In this document: piece after piece, positions 12,991 through 25,000 of the stretch
Layout of the letters: the number at the start of each line of letters is the position of its first letter
Position numbering within the stretch: the stretch's first letter is position 1
Assembly (NCBI GenBank): GCA_963969595.1
Contig: OZ018408.1
Coordinates: 47,183,022-47,247,021, forward strand
DNA length: 64,000 nt
Direction of reading: 5' to 3'
DNA from: Neckera pumila
Taxonomy: Eukaryota; Streptophyta; Bryopsida; Hypnales; Neckeraceae
The notes under the pieces: model-generated
Told to the model about the DNA's origin: nothing
What the model saw: only the letters and a program-made list of their open reading frames with translations
The model's database searches: none
Position numbers and translations under genes: made by a program

Positions 12991-13922
12991 TTAACCCCTA
13001 AAGGACCAACATGCATTTTTTGGCCGTATAGAAATTTTGGGCAGGTACGTGTGACTAGAGATATCCATATTTGAGGCTGAAATTTTAATAGAAGGTGGGG
13101 GCAGGGAATATATTCATGTGTACCAAGTTTCATGACATTTTGAAATACAAGTCAAAAGTTGTGACCTGATATGTTACTTTTTTTCGTAACCGGGCAATTT
13201 GGGCAGATCAGAAAAAATCATTTTTTCCGGAATTTTTTTTTTGAAATTGGTTTTCTACCTTTATATAGAATTAAAAAGCTTTGATTCATTCCATTTCAAT
13301 CAATGAGTCAAAAGTTATGAGGGTTTTTGGTTTGCGGGCAGTTATGAATTCTCTACTCTAGAAAAAACTTTAAAGTCGTTTGTTTAACTCAATTTTCAAT
13401 ATTTTTGGAAAAAAATAAAATCCTAGGATGTGGATTGATTATTACAACATTACAACCGTTGGGATTGGCATTTTTAAATTCCATGATTAAATTTTTAAAA
13501 ATTTAGTATTTTGAGTCATTTTCTACTTCTTTCTACTTACTATTTTTTTCCTATATGTTGTACAATTCCAAATGATGTGAAATTTTTCATGCATATAGAC
13601 AACTTGTTTAGGAAACTGAATTCAAAGAAGCACCACCTTTATTGGCATTTTTTCATTGAAAAGTGAGCCTGCAAAGTGCAGCTGCCCGTTTTTTTGCAGG
13701 ATTGAAAAAATGGTTTTCAAGATTTTGAATGCTTATATCTTATGATCCACACAGTGGAATTTTTTGAAATTTTTACCACATGTTTTCAAAATATCATACT
13801 ACAAGATCCTATGGTTACATGTGTCAAAAATTGTTTTTTTCCAAAAATTTGGTAGTTGTATTAGAAATGGCAGTTTTGGAGCGTTTTTGGTGATTACATA
13901 GTCATGAAACTTTAGGGGTTAA
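12991..13922 (+). mobile_element. piggyBac-like non-autonomous element, subfamily A2
   Basis: Left end TTAACCCCTAAAGGACC, right end ctttaggggTTAA; length 932. The right repeat is intact for the outer 9 bases and then diverges. The interior differs from A1 at the left end (AACATGCATTTTTTGGCC) but shares the other half (GGCAGTTTTGGAG and CAAGATCCTATGG blocks). It matches 47702-48628 in the opposite orientation. Confidence 0.86.
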
Positions 13923-15638
13923 TACATAATGTCGTTTATATGGTACTTCTTTCATTTATTAATCTAGATTGAATCTGAATTTTGATTCAAGTTTTTATTT
14001 ATTAAAAACTACATTAAAACATAATTGAATGCTATCTAATGTTATTGAGTTGGCTTTTTCCCACATTAGGATTTTGGTCAAACCCTTGTTTCTCTCAGCA
14101 GCAAAGAAGAGTCAGAGTATTTTTGCACCTCAAATGCTATTAAATTATTGTTTACGTAAATTTGAGGCTTAAAATTGTGAGGGTAGGACCAAAACCTCCA
14201 AAAAAAAAATCAACTCCATATCGTTCAGTTGCATACAATTATAGAGGCTCAAAGGTGCATAGTAGGCCTAAATTCAACAACAAAAAATAATTACAGGGAA
14301 TACTCATGCAATCAACAAACATTTTGTCATCAATTTCAAGTGGTCTTTTCTATATTAATGAATTTTTTCTTGCATAAATCTTAAAGACACTTCATTACCA
14401 TTACTAAATTACACTTGAGTCCAATATAAAAAAAAAGAAGGTTCTTTTCATTAAATAGAGATTACTAAGTGCCTCATGGCAGTTGCAAGAAACATTTGTA
14501 CATACTATAATTTCTTAAATCAAAGACACTTTACCATTACTAAACAATATGATATTGATCCAACATAAGAAAAAATAAGGTTCTATTCATTAATCAAAGA
14601 ATTATTAAGTGCCACAAGGTAATTGCAAGAAATACTTGTACATAGTATAATTTCTTGTCATTCATTGCAAGGCAATACAATTTTTGGCCATAATTTTGCT
14701 TTATACCTTGAAAGGACCCCAAATTCATAATTGAGATTAAAAAAATTATTATACATCTACAAGAATTTTTTCCTATTTATCAAAAATAATTTGTTGTTTT
14801 AAAAATACTCCAAATTGATGTCATCCTAACCATTTTGAAGGTGTTTAGTAACTTGTGTCTTCCAAGAGCAAATTTGAAGCCATATTATTGGGATTTGAGG
14901 TCATCTATTAGGATAACATAAATTCAAAGATTGATTTTTTTAAAATAATATTTCTCCATCTTGCAAATGTATTTTAGTTTCAATATAGGGATCGGAGAAT
15001 TCTTTTTTTTATTAAGATGTAATTTGTTGATTAGAAGTATTTTTAGGTTTATAAATGAATTTTTATATTGAATTTTATTAAATTTTTTCTATTTTTGAAA
15101 AATAGCAACATGAAAATATCTACTATCTTGAAATTTTCTATTTTTCTATTTTGTACATTTAGAGATTATTTCTGGAATACATGATTTTTAGTGTTCTATT
15201 AATTATCTGTAGTTCTCTTGAAATTAAATTTATATTTCTCACAAATCAAGTCTCCAATTAAGAGTCAAAAGGCAACAAATAGTATAAGTGATTCTTACAA
15301 GTGCCCATAGTAGTAACATTTGATTGTATAAAGCTCCAAATCTAATTACAATAAAGAGTTATTTATTTTCAAAAATTTGAACATTGTCAAGCCAATAAGA
15401 AAATCTCTACAAATGGGATTGTGAAACTTTTTTGGAGATGCTTGTTGAAGGAAATATGTGCGTAAAGATGTTTCCTACATATCTTCGTAATGGAATTTCA
15501 TAAATTCACCACCAATGTTTTTCAATGAATTATCATGTAAAACCATGAAAATTAGACAAAAAATTTCACCAAAAATGATTTTGTTTTTGTGAAACTAAAA
15601 TTTGGTAGGCTTGATTGGGATTGAGCTAGATCTCAATG
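13923..15638. other. AT-rich intergenic DNA, no gene seen
   Basis: No convincing coding region. A ~60-base segment around 14385-14470 is loosely repeated at 14525-14650 (cattaccattactaaa, then caagaaa.acttgtacata), an old local duplication. Confidence 0.5.
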
Positions 15639-16284
15639 TTAACCCCTAAATGCCCAAGGCACCAAAATCTGGTGTTTGCAAAACTTTGAAGTTAAATATA
15701 ACCTAATCAAGTTGCTATTTTTAGTAGTTTATATTTTTAGAAAGTTCTTCTTGAAGTCTAGTTTTAGCACCAAAAATCCAATCTTGAAGATAAATGATAG
15801 TGATTTTTCTATTCAAGTTTTTGTACAAGGGTACCCATTGCAATCTTGACTTCCCGTAGTGTTGAGAGCTCTTGAAAATGAGCCTCAAATACACTAGATC
15901 TTGGAGAAAAAATCCCATTCAGAATTCATTTAAAAAAATTGTAGAGTAGATTTTAAAAAGCCATAAATTGATTGGGGTTATACAAGTTAGGCCTTTTAAC
16001 CTCATATTTTTTTGGTCACCAGCTTTTTAGACATGACTTATTTAAAGAAGATTGAAAGATTTCTGCAGTTTCAGCACCCTCATGGTCAAATATTATAATC
16101 TTTCACTCCATAAGTGATATTGTTGTGTTTTCTTTTCCTATAAGATCTCTAACATGTCTAGTTTGAATTTGTACGGTTACAATTCAAAAAAAACTAATAC
16201 AACTTATCAAAATGTTGACATTTTGTTCAATTTAGAGCAAAATTTCAGAGAGCCCAAAACAAACCTTGGGCATTTAGGGGTTAA
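15639..16284 (+). mobile_element. piggyBac-like non-autonomous element, subfamily B
   Basis: TTAA plus perfect terminal inverted repeats CCCCTAAATGCCCAAGG and CCTTGGGCATTTAGGGG; length 646. The interior is unrelated to A1/A2 but closely matches the nested copy at 34871-35478 (shared GTTTGCAAAACTTTGAAGTT near the left end). Open frames inside are short and not conserved between the copies. Confidence 0.88.
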
Positions 16285-17637
16285 TTGTGCAAAACCAAAA
16301 AATATCAACTTTGTTTCGCATTATGCCAAGAAATTTGAATAGTCCAAATTGCACCCAACAATCTTTTGTGTAGGAGATTGTACAGTATCGTACAAGCCTT
16401 GGCAAACTTCCTCCCACAGCCTCTTTCACTACAAATTGCTCCCCCTCCCAATTTTTGGAAATGTTAGTTTGCATCATGGCTTTTTTCTCATTTTCTATAG
16501 TGCCAAAGTGGCTATATGAAATGCTACAGCGATGCTCTAAATTTCAACATTCATCCACTTATTGGAAGAAAATATCACATTAATAGCACATCACATATCC
16601 ATAATTATGTTTTCATCCACAATTTGGCAATTTCATCCAAGATTATTTATTTTAATTTGGAGTTTTATTGCCAAAAAAAATTCACAGTTTTTCGTCATTT
16701 TTTAGCCAGATTATTTTTTGTCTAGTGCACTCTAAAGCCAAAAAAAAAAACCTGGTGTGCATACCGGCATCAGCGCTTCCCTCACGTCAACTTTCACACA
16801 AGACTCAGGGACTCGTTTGAAATGCACGATCTCTCAACACTGACGCCCATCCCTCGGGTTCATCAACCACACGTTCCTGCAACATGACAAACTGCCCTCC
16901 CAAAACCGATCATGAAAAGGACACACATAATCAAGGGCAAAGAACACCAGATCATGGCGAATGAAAAAATAGCATCAACGAAAACAAAACTTCCACTACA
17001 AACCCACTCAAAGAATGTCTCAACAATAAAAACATAAAAAAATTGCTATTCTTCATCCACAAGTGTTCACAAGAAATCATTCATAATCCACTCTCTAGCT
17101 CCAGCGACCTAACAGGGTTAAGTACGTAAATATCATTGATGTGTCAATGACGCATCTTCTACACTTTGTAACGCACTGATATGTACTTAATGAGTATCAC
17201 TACGAACACTACTTTCGGAAAACATTGATTCTTAAAAGCCATGAAAAAGGATTTCAGGTCCCCAGCCCAAAGTATCAGGTGGATGTCACCCTAGATTTGG
17301 CACCTAATCACTAGACCACAGTGGCTATGGTACAAAGGGAGTTGTCAAACCGTCCAATTCCTGCTCCGTAAATTGCAAGTGTGTTACCAAATTGGGCACA
17401 AAGCAATTCTTTCTTCCTCAAAATACTATCGGTAGTCTCCTCGCTGAGTTTTGGAACCAGATGTTGAAATCGCCTGCTTCGCCAAATCTGATTTTATAGT
17501 CGACTGACTAAAACCTCAAGTATCCCATTCGAAAAACTACAGCCAAACAAGCACCAGACCCCTTCGAAGTCCTGCTGATCTCCACAATTCAGGTCCATAT
17601 TCAACGGCAAGCAAGCAGTCGTCCTCTTTCGTAGCCT
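16285..17637. other. 3' flank of the LSG1-type gene, no gene seen
   Basis: AT-rich to about 16.7 kb, then more balanced composition from about 16.75 kb into the 3' end of the GTPase gene. The 16750-17637 part may include its 3' UTR. No separate gene is supported. Confidence 0.45.
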
Positions 17638-20600
17638 CTAGACAGACAGTCGAACTTTGGCAGCCCCATGACTCACAGCTTTCTGCACAACACTAGAAGA
17701 CGGCATCCCGTCGGACCCATCGTTGGTTACCCTCCAGGTCCGATCCTTCCTCCGAGCAGTCTTTCTCTGCACCTTGTGCGGTGCCTTCTCCTTTTGATTC
17801 TTCGTTTTAGGGCCTCGCAGATCAGAACCAATTGTCAAGTCATCTAAATCACGAAACACATTCTCCATATTCGAGTCGCCCACTCCTAGTAGCTTCCCTC
17901 CCTTGGAACCACTTCCCGAGGGTTCACCATCTTCATCTTCTTCTTCACTTCCTGACTCGTAATCACTGCCTTCTTCCCGATCGAACTCATCTTCGTCTTC
18001 ATCGTCATCTTCATCGTCTTCATCACTAACCTCATTACCAGGACCAGTTCTCAGTGAGAATCCCTCTTGCTCTACATTAGGGGGCGCGTAACAAAACAGT
18101 AACTTCCCGCTCAGATAATCTTTCAGAATTGTTCGAGAAGCTCTCGTCTCATCAGGTAGACCACTGGACGCAACGTGTCCCCGAGACATGGCATACGCTC
18201 TAAGCAACTCCGCTGCCGTAGGCGGTCTGTTTGGATTTTCGTAAGGTTTTGGTGCAGGTAGAATAAATCCATACGTACTTTCAAACACTGCTCTTGGGAC
18301 CTTATTTGCCACCACTTGAATAGGACCCCGGTGGTCAGTCATCCGGTCCACTGGAAGGACCCCAGCAGCAACCATTTCTGACCGTGAGCTCGTGAAAGAA
18401 GGAAACACAAGTCCCGGACAATCACACAACATCAGCTTGTCACTTATGATCAGCGTCTGGAAATGCTTGGTCTTTCCTGGAGTAGATGTCACACCTGTTT
18501 TCTTTTCACCAACTAAGGCATTGATGGTTGACGATTTCCCCACGTTGGGGTACCCAACAAAGCCCACCATAACCCTACCAGACGCAGTAGAGGTTCCAAC
18601 CCCAGCATCGCCTTCTGATTTACCGGATCTTAGAGAGCTCCCGTGTGTTTCCAAATGGTGAGAGAGTGACGCTTGTGTTGCCTTTCGCCTCGTTTCTGCT
18701 ATGCCCTCGGCCATCTTCTGCACACGGCTTAGAAGCTGCTCACGTTCCAGGACAACAGCATCTTCATCGTCGACTTCTCCCTCATCCACAATTGGATCAG
18801 GCGACTCTTTACCTTCAAGTATCGCAGTAGCAACTTTAGCAGACCAGAACATGTAAGGAATCCCCTGATCTTTCAAGTACTTTCCCCATTTGTTCCTGCA
18901 AACAGCAATTTTTAGTCTTCGGGTTGAAACCACACAACGGACACCCTTTAATCACTATGAAGCAGAGTACCCGCAATTTACGTCGAAAGAATAAGAGTGA
19001 GAAACACACTGACAGTCACACATGTGGACAGCTTAAATAACAAACTATATAATTGCATGGTGAAGTGCCCACTAATTTCTAATACGAAAACATCTAAGGA
19101 CACTTAGACAGAGCTAAGCAAAATTAGAAAATTATAAGTTCACGATTGGTAAGAAAGAAACGCACCTAGCATCCGGTGATAAGAGGTCAGACTTGTTCAG
19201 AAGTAGCATAGTCTTTCTGTTAGGATCAAGCTCCTTCACGTAGGCCTGATCAATGGGACAACTTACTTTAGTAAATATAGATGCTTCCAACAAAATACAC
19301 TCATGCACTGTTCCAGACAGCACACTTATCAGCTCCATTAACGTTCTAGGACCTCTTCAATCATAACACAAGTAGAGTATCAACAATCAACAATCAAACT
19401 AAATACAGAAAACTGAATACCAAGATCTTCCAAGACAGATTCGACCCACATACCTCCAAATCAGGGCATCTATAAAAAAGAGGATTACGAGCATCGACAA
19501 CCATCACCACCTGAAAAAAGAAACCACTTTTCAGTTCACCATCAGATGAATGTAAACCTATGAAACGCACTTCAAGTTCCAAAAATAAACTACATCTTAC
19601 GAAATGTCGCATATGCAGACCACGTACCAAGTCACAGCGTTCCAGTACTCTCCACAGCTGCCTCCAAATGTCGAGATTTTTCTCAAACGGCGTCAGCACC
19701 AGCTTTTCATTATCCTCCAGTCTGCCAGACACCCCACAAATCGTTTAGCCAGGTCTCATAACCTAGTATCAACAATCTCACAAACTTATCGAGATGAACA
19801 TGTATTTAAAACTCAAAATTGCATATGTTTAACAGAGAACCATTTCAGATTGCCAGGCACCTTTCAATAAAGAACTTTGCGTACTCGTCCAAAAATAGCC
19901 AAGCTCCTAACAAAAGCTATCATGCGCCACGACTTCATCAATGGAATTCAAAGCACGAGTTATGGTACTTACGCGGCTAAACCTCTTCGCCAAGTCAAGA
20001 ATGACTGCCGTTCATTAAGATCCAGCTGTTGAGGGGTCATACTGGCGGTCCACTTAGGTCTGCCAAACAATCAAACTCTCTGATGTCTCAAATATTGACT
20101 CAAACATGAAATTCAACCATAACAGACCTCATTCCACACTGCCACTGGTTTACAATCTAACCTTCTAAAGGAGCAAGTTTGAATTGGACCTAAATTATTT
20201 TTAAGCAGTTTGTGGAGGCTATAAGGGGACTTTCTTCCGTCCAATATATCTATTTTTAACCAAACCACGCAATGTTCTTCACTGATTCTCGTCGTATAAA
20301 ATTTGTCCCCACACGTTCAACAAATGATCAGTCGAAAGTGTTCATCTCAAAAACCCTGAATCCTTGGTCCGAAACCATTTAAATTGCAGTTATACAGAAA
20401 TTGAAAATATGGTTGGCCATGACCATACCTCCTTGGAATAGTGAGACTCGATGCATGCAAGGCCTCCTCTGCACGGCGTTCCTCCTTCAAAGCTTCAGCA
20501 GCGTCGGCATCGGTCTCTCTACAGCAACAGCGAGCCAAGACCCAATCAGATCATACGCTTAAAAATAACATTCTAAAACTCGGTGTTTGCTCACAGCAGG

Positions 20601-21219
20601 GTGACCAAAAACGGAATCTCTTCATTAGATTCTTTTTTTACACAATATCATTTGCAATAGACGGCGTCATTTTCGATTCTAAATTTAAGCCATAAGTTCA
20701 CACTAAGATGAAATTCGATAAACATCGCTCGTTGAAGTTACTACTGAGCTAGAATCAGAGAACGGGATTAAATGGAGGTTGTATTCAGTGTTCCAGTAAC
20801 CTTAGCTCGTACTCATAAAGTGGCTTACAATTTTAAGCTATTTTAAAAATATAAAAGCGCTACGGCATCCTACACCTGACTGCAAATATGCTTGAGGTAA
20901 CGCATAGGGCTTAAATCCACACATGATACTCAGTTGCGGACAATTACTGAACTCCAATGACTGCTGTGACAATTGGTGTAATGAATACTACTCACGGGTT
21001 GACTAGAAGCTCAGCGAGAGGATTCTCCGCCGAAAACACACGGCCGGCGAGCTCCGCCTGCTCCATGACATCATCCAAATCGCGCACGTCAATCTGCGAC
21101 TCGAGAGGCTTGTTGTGCTTCGCAGTCACCCTGCTCAACCTCTCCTTCATCTGCGCCTGCGTCCTCTGCTTGATCAAAACCTGCCCAGGCCCCGCCTGCA
21201 CCTTCGATTTCCGCCCCAT
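17638..21219 (-). CDS. LSG1: LSG1-like 60S-subunit maturation GTPase
   Basis: Seven exons: 20996-21219, 20429-20518, 19973-20059, 19628-19721, 19454-19510, 19166-19245 and 17638-18895; 629 residues, all joins in frame. It is a circularly permuted GTPase of the YlqF/YawG group: G4 LLLNKSDL comes first (N201-D204), then G5 FWSAK (229-231), G1 GYPNVGKSS (325-333), switch TSTPGKTKHFQT and G3 DCPGL (369). Upstream, LVLTPFEKNLDIWRQLWRVLER and VVMVVDARNPLFYRCPDLE are diagnostic of LSG1. In yeast and Arabidopsis this cytoplasmic GTPase releases the export adaptor NMD3 from pre-60S subunits. The C-terminal region has a Glu/Asp-rich stretch (about 499-534) and ends in a basic DRTWRV tail typical of plant LSG1. 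The start at 21219 gives MGRKSKVQAGPGQ; a weak in-frame non-ATG extension is ignored. The gene appears intact. Confidence 0.95.
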
Positions 21220-22020
21220 CGCGATCACTCTCAAACTTGGAACCCTAAAACCTGCACAAATGCTGCAAAAAACTTGTAAGCCTACCCCCTTTGGATGACT
21301 TTAGAAGGACCTGGCGGATGTGATACAGTGATTTTCATCCAAGATTTTGATAGGAAGGAGACATGGGTACTGTCCAGCACAGAGGAACCTAGCTGAAATT
21401 AATCTTACCGTGGAGCACAAACAAATATGCCAAAGAAACGGTGAGAGATACTTCACTTTTGGTGCCCTTCTAATTCCGTGCAAGATTTTCGAATGCGTTC
21501 TTCGGAACAGCACAAGAACGGCAAACTATATCCAAGGTCATCAAATTAATTGTTCTCCAACTATTCTTCAACGCAAAATGATGATATCCCGGTATTCGAC
21601 TGCATGTTCAAGAGAATCTGAAAGCTTACACGCTAATGAAACCCTAATAACGTCAAAAACAGGCTCATCCTCAAGGGAATCCAACAACGCCAACACTGAT
21701 TAAATTATCTCCCGACTGAGGGGCAACTGAACGGGAAACTGAATAGATGTTCCGGTTAACCTCGTCTTTAACAAAAAAATGTTGATACCCCAATAATCGA
21801 AGCCTACATTATGACATTCTACATAGGCATACAGACATTTCAATATGCACTCGCCTCAGCCACGATACCAAAAACTGCATATTCAGGAGAATCAGTAAGC
21901 TAACGTTCTAAAATCAAACCCTAAAAACTTCGATGCTCCACCAAAAAACACGCACACCAATTCGAGATAAGGAAAAACCTACCGACTGAGAAATCTTCAG
22001 CAGGACAAGTAAATGAACTC
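21220..22020 (-). promoter_or_regulatory. 5' flank of LSG1 with AACCCTAAA boxes
   Basis: AACCCTAAAA occurs 22 bases upstream of the ATG (21241-21250), and related AAACCCTAA motifs lie at about 21640 and 21920. Such telo-boxes are known in plant promoters of ribosome-biogenesis genes. A ~120-base block is imperfectly duplicated (21595-21720 and 21880-21995). The distal copy aligns in reverse with the DNA upstream of the NOG1 fragments (41.2-41.6 and 51.2-51.6 kb). Transcription start and any 5' intron cannot be fixed from sequence. Confidence 0.5.
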
Positions 22021-25000
22021 AGTGAATCGATTGATCGGCGCTAACTTAACTCAAAAAAGAGCACTGTCCCACGCAGCAGCAAAGCTCCAAACACATCTGC
22101 ACTCCGACAGACAACTCAAGCGTCTAGGGAAGGGAAACCCTAATTGGGTAAGCAGGGCCATTGACCCCGGAATGACTGTTTGGATGAAATTGTTAGGATG
22201 AGATCCGGAGAGAATGGACGGATGTTTTTTTTGTCGTTCCTTCCAAAGCAATTTAAAGGGCCAAACGAAGACGACGAGCGGTAGAGGAAAACAGGCCGGC
22301 ACAAACCTCCCGACTAGAATACCCAGAGAGATGCGACAAAGTGAAAGGAATTCCAAATTACCCAGAGAGATGCGACAAAGTGAAACCTTGTGCGCCGTAA
22401 TTTGGAATTCCTTTATATTTTTGTCAATTTTTTCTTATAACTCCAAAGATAAGTTTTTGTCATTTGGCATCTTAGTATAGATCATTTCAAATTGTTGTAC
22501 ACACACTGAAGGAAGTTGACATTTAAAAATTAAAAAATTTTCCAATTTGACAACACATGCAAATCATCTTTTGGGTTCAAATATCAAGAGAAACCAGCAT
22601 CATGATTCTAAATTACATCACACAAAATCATGTTTTAGACATGGCTAACTTTAAGATTGATTTTCTTTTAAATTACAAATAATTTTTTTGTCAAACTTCC
22701 ATAGTATTGTGTTATATATTGCATGCTGCAACTTTAATACATCTACTTTTGGACTTTGACCCTTGATGCTTCTAGTATAGTTGTTTGAATGAAAAAGTAC
22801 CAAATCTATCCTCATTTTTGTTTGTCATTGTATAAATATTAATTTTTGGATAAATTTTAGTGTAAACTTGAATTTTCTATAATTTTAAAAAGATTCTAAA
22901 GAAAATTCATTTTAATTAAAAGTTTAATTAAAAATTCAATTTTTTTCGCATATATAGATTTCATAATAAAGAACATCATTATGTACGAAAATCATCCGTG
23001 TCACTAAAAATAATAAATATCACTACTCCATGGTAATAGGTATTGAACTTCTAATCACATTAAATCAGTCAATTTAAAGGACTTTTTGGAAATCCAAAAA
23101 GAACCAAAAAGTAGAATTTGAAAGCTATATTTTGTTAGTTGGGGTCAAATGCAAAAAATATAATTCTATTAGCCTAACTTTAGTATTAGCAAAGAAATGA
23201 AAAAAAAATTCAAAATTTCCTATACAAAGATCTATATTCACTACATCCTTGGCATCAAAGGTTCTACATAAAATAAAATAAAAACCCAACTGACTTGAAA
23301 TGAATTTAAAATGGTCCCAAGATCCTAAACCCCCAAATTTCTCTGATTTTAAATCTTCTTATGTTTTTCATATCTCGACCCTTCAAAATTAAGGACATGG
23401 GATATACAATATGTATTCATATCCATATTCACAATATATCTATATCTATATCCCCTATCCACCATACATACACCATATCATTCCATAAATCTAATGAGGA
23501 TCCAAATCATTTTTTTTCTTTCAAGACTTATTTTGAGGGGGTGTCTAGTAAATAGTTAAACTTGGAAAAAGCACACCTATTTTAGTACAATTCTTGTTGA
23601 ATGAAAATGGAGTCCTAAATTCTACAAATTCTAAGGAGTATATTATTGTGTTATTGTGTTGTAGACTATGAAAATGAAAGCAACACTTGAAGACACTGAA
23701 TTCATGGAAAGCATGTACCAGTATACACTTGTGACACTTTAAAAAACATAGAATGATGAAATCAAACCTCATTACCACATGGAGATGCATCCTTTTTGGA
23801 ACTCTGAAATCTATAGCTCACTAGAAATCATGGAACATTTTCATGTTTCAACTGATAACACATTGTTACATCATATCCACCTAACAGCACACTTGAAATT
23901 GGCAGTACAAGTTGAAGAACCAGTTGCCCTCCCACATCTGAATAAGAGCAGCTCCAATAAGTAACCAATTTATCATAACCAGTTTGTAAGAAGGGATCCA
24001 ATCCATGTTTTAATTCAAAACACAATACTTGTAAAAGAATTACAAGTAGCTCCCTTAACGGCTTAGTGAATCACCTCCAGGGAATTAAATAGCACTGCTT
24101 CTGGTCGAGCTGCAAAACTAAATTGCATCGTTGTGAAGAATCACCAGCTTCCAGCTCCGTCTCTGCTTGCCAAGTGCTAGTGGAAACATCCAACGGCACA
24201 CTTCGAATGTTCTGGCATTTACTACATCATCTGATACTTAAACAAATGTCATTCATGATCGACTGGTTGCAAGAGTTCGGGAAATCTCAACGTCGACCTT
24301 TGAAGGTCACTCAATTGGCGTCGAAGATTGAATGATTCTCTGCAGAGATCGTACGTAGAGGACTACAGAGATTTTCAGAATTTATGTTTGACATTTTAGC
24401 AGAGTTTCTTTCTGGGTTTAGCAAAATTCTTTCTGAATTAGAGCACCATTGAAGTGGGAGATTGATCAAGCGAGAAGATTGCGCTGAGTTTGAGGTTTAG
24501 GTATACTTCTCTTGCAGATATCGACGAGCTATGTGAGTGCGAGACATGGGATGCCTTCAATTCGACTAGAATTAGACCTTTCTATTGCGTTACGAGGTTT
24601 AGGGTTTGTTGGCAGTTTTAGGGTTTGGAGCGGGTTATAATGGTTCCCAAGAGAGGTCGTGCATTGCCCACTGTCGAATTGAGCATAGTTGCTGCTATCT
24701 GGATAAGCGAAATTCCAGTACTCTTGGCATCTGCTTAGAGTGTTTGGCTTCACGATAGCAAATTGTTAAATAACGCTGCTCCGTTGGAGTGATTGTATTC
24801 TCTCTGAGCGAAGAAATACTCTTCATTTGTTGAATGCTCTGGCGGTACGAAGTAACAAGCAATGTAGAGTCTGTCTTGGCGTGTGGCATCCTGTATTGTT
24901 GACTGCTTTGTAGAATGGATAAGTTGGAACCAAACTCATACACATTTGACTTTCAATTATTTTCTTTTGCATTTTTCTGTTTAATTGCGAAGCTTCTTTG

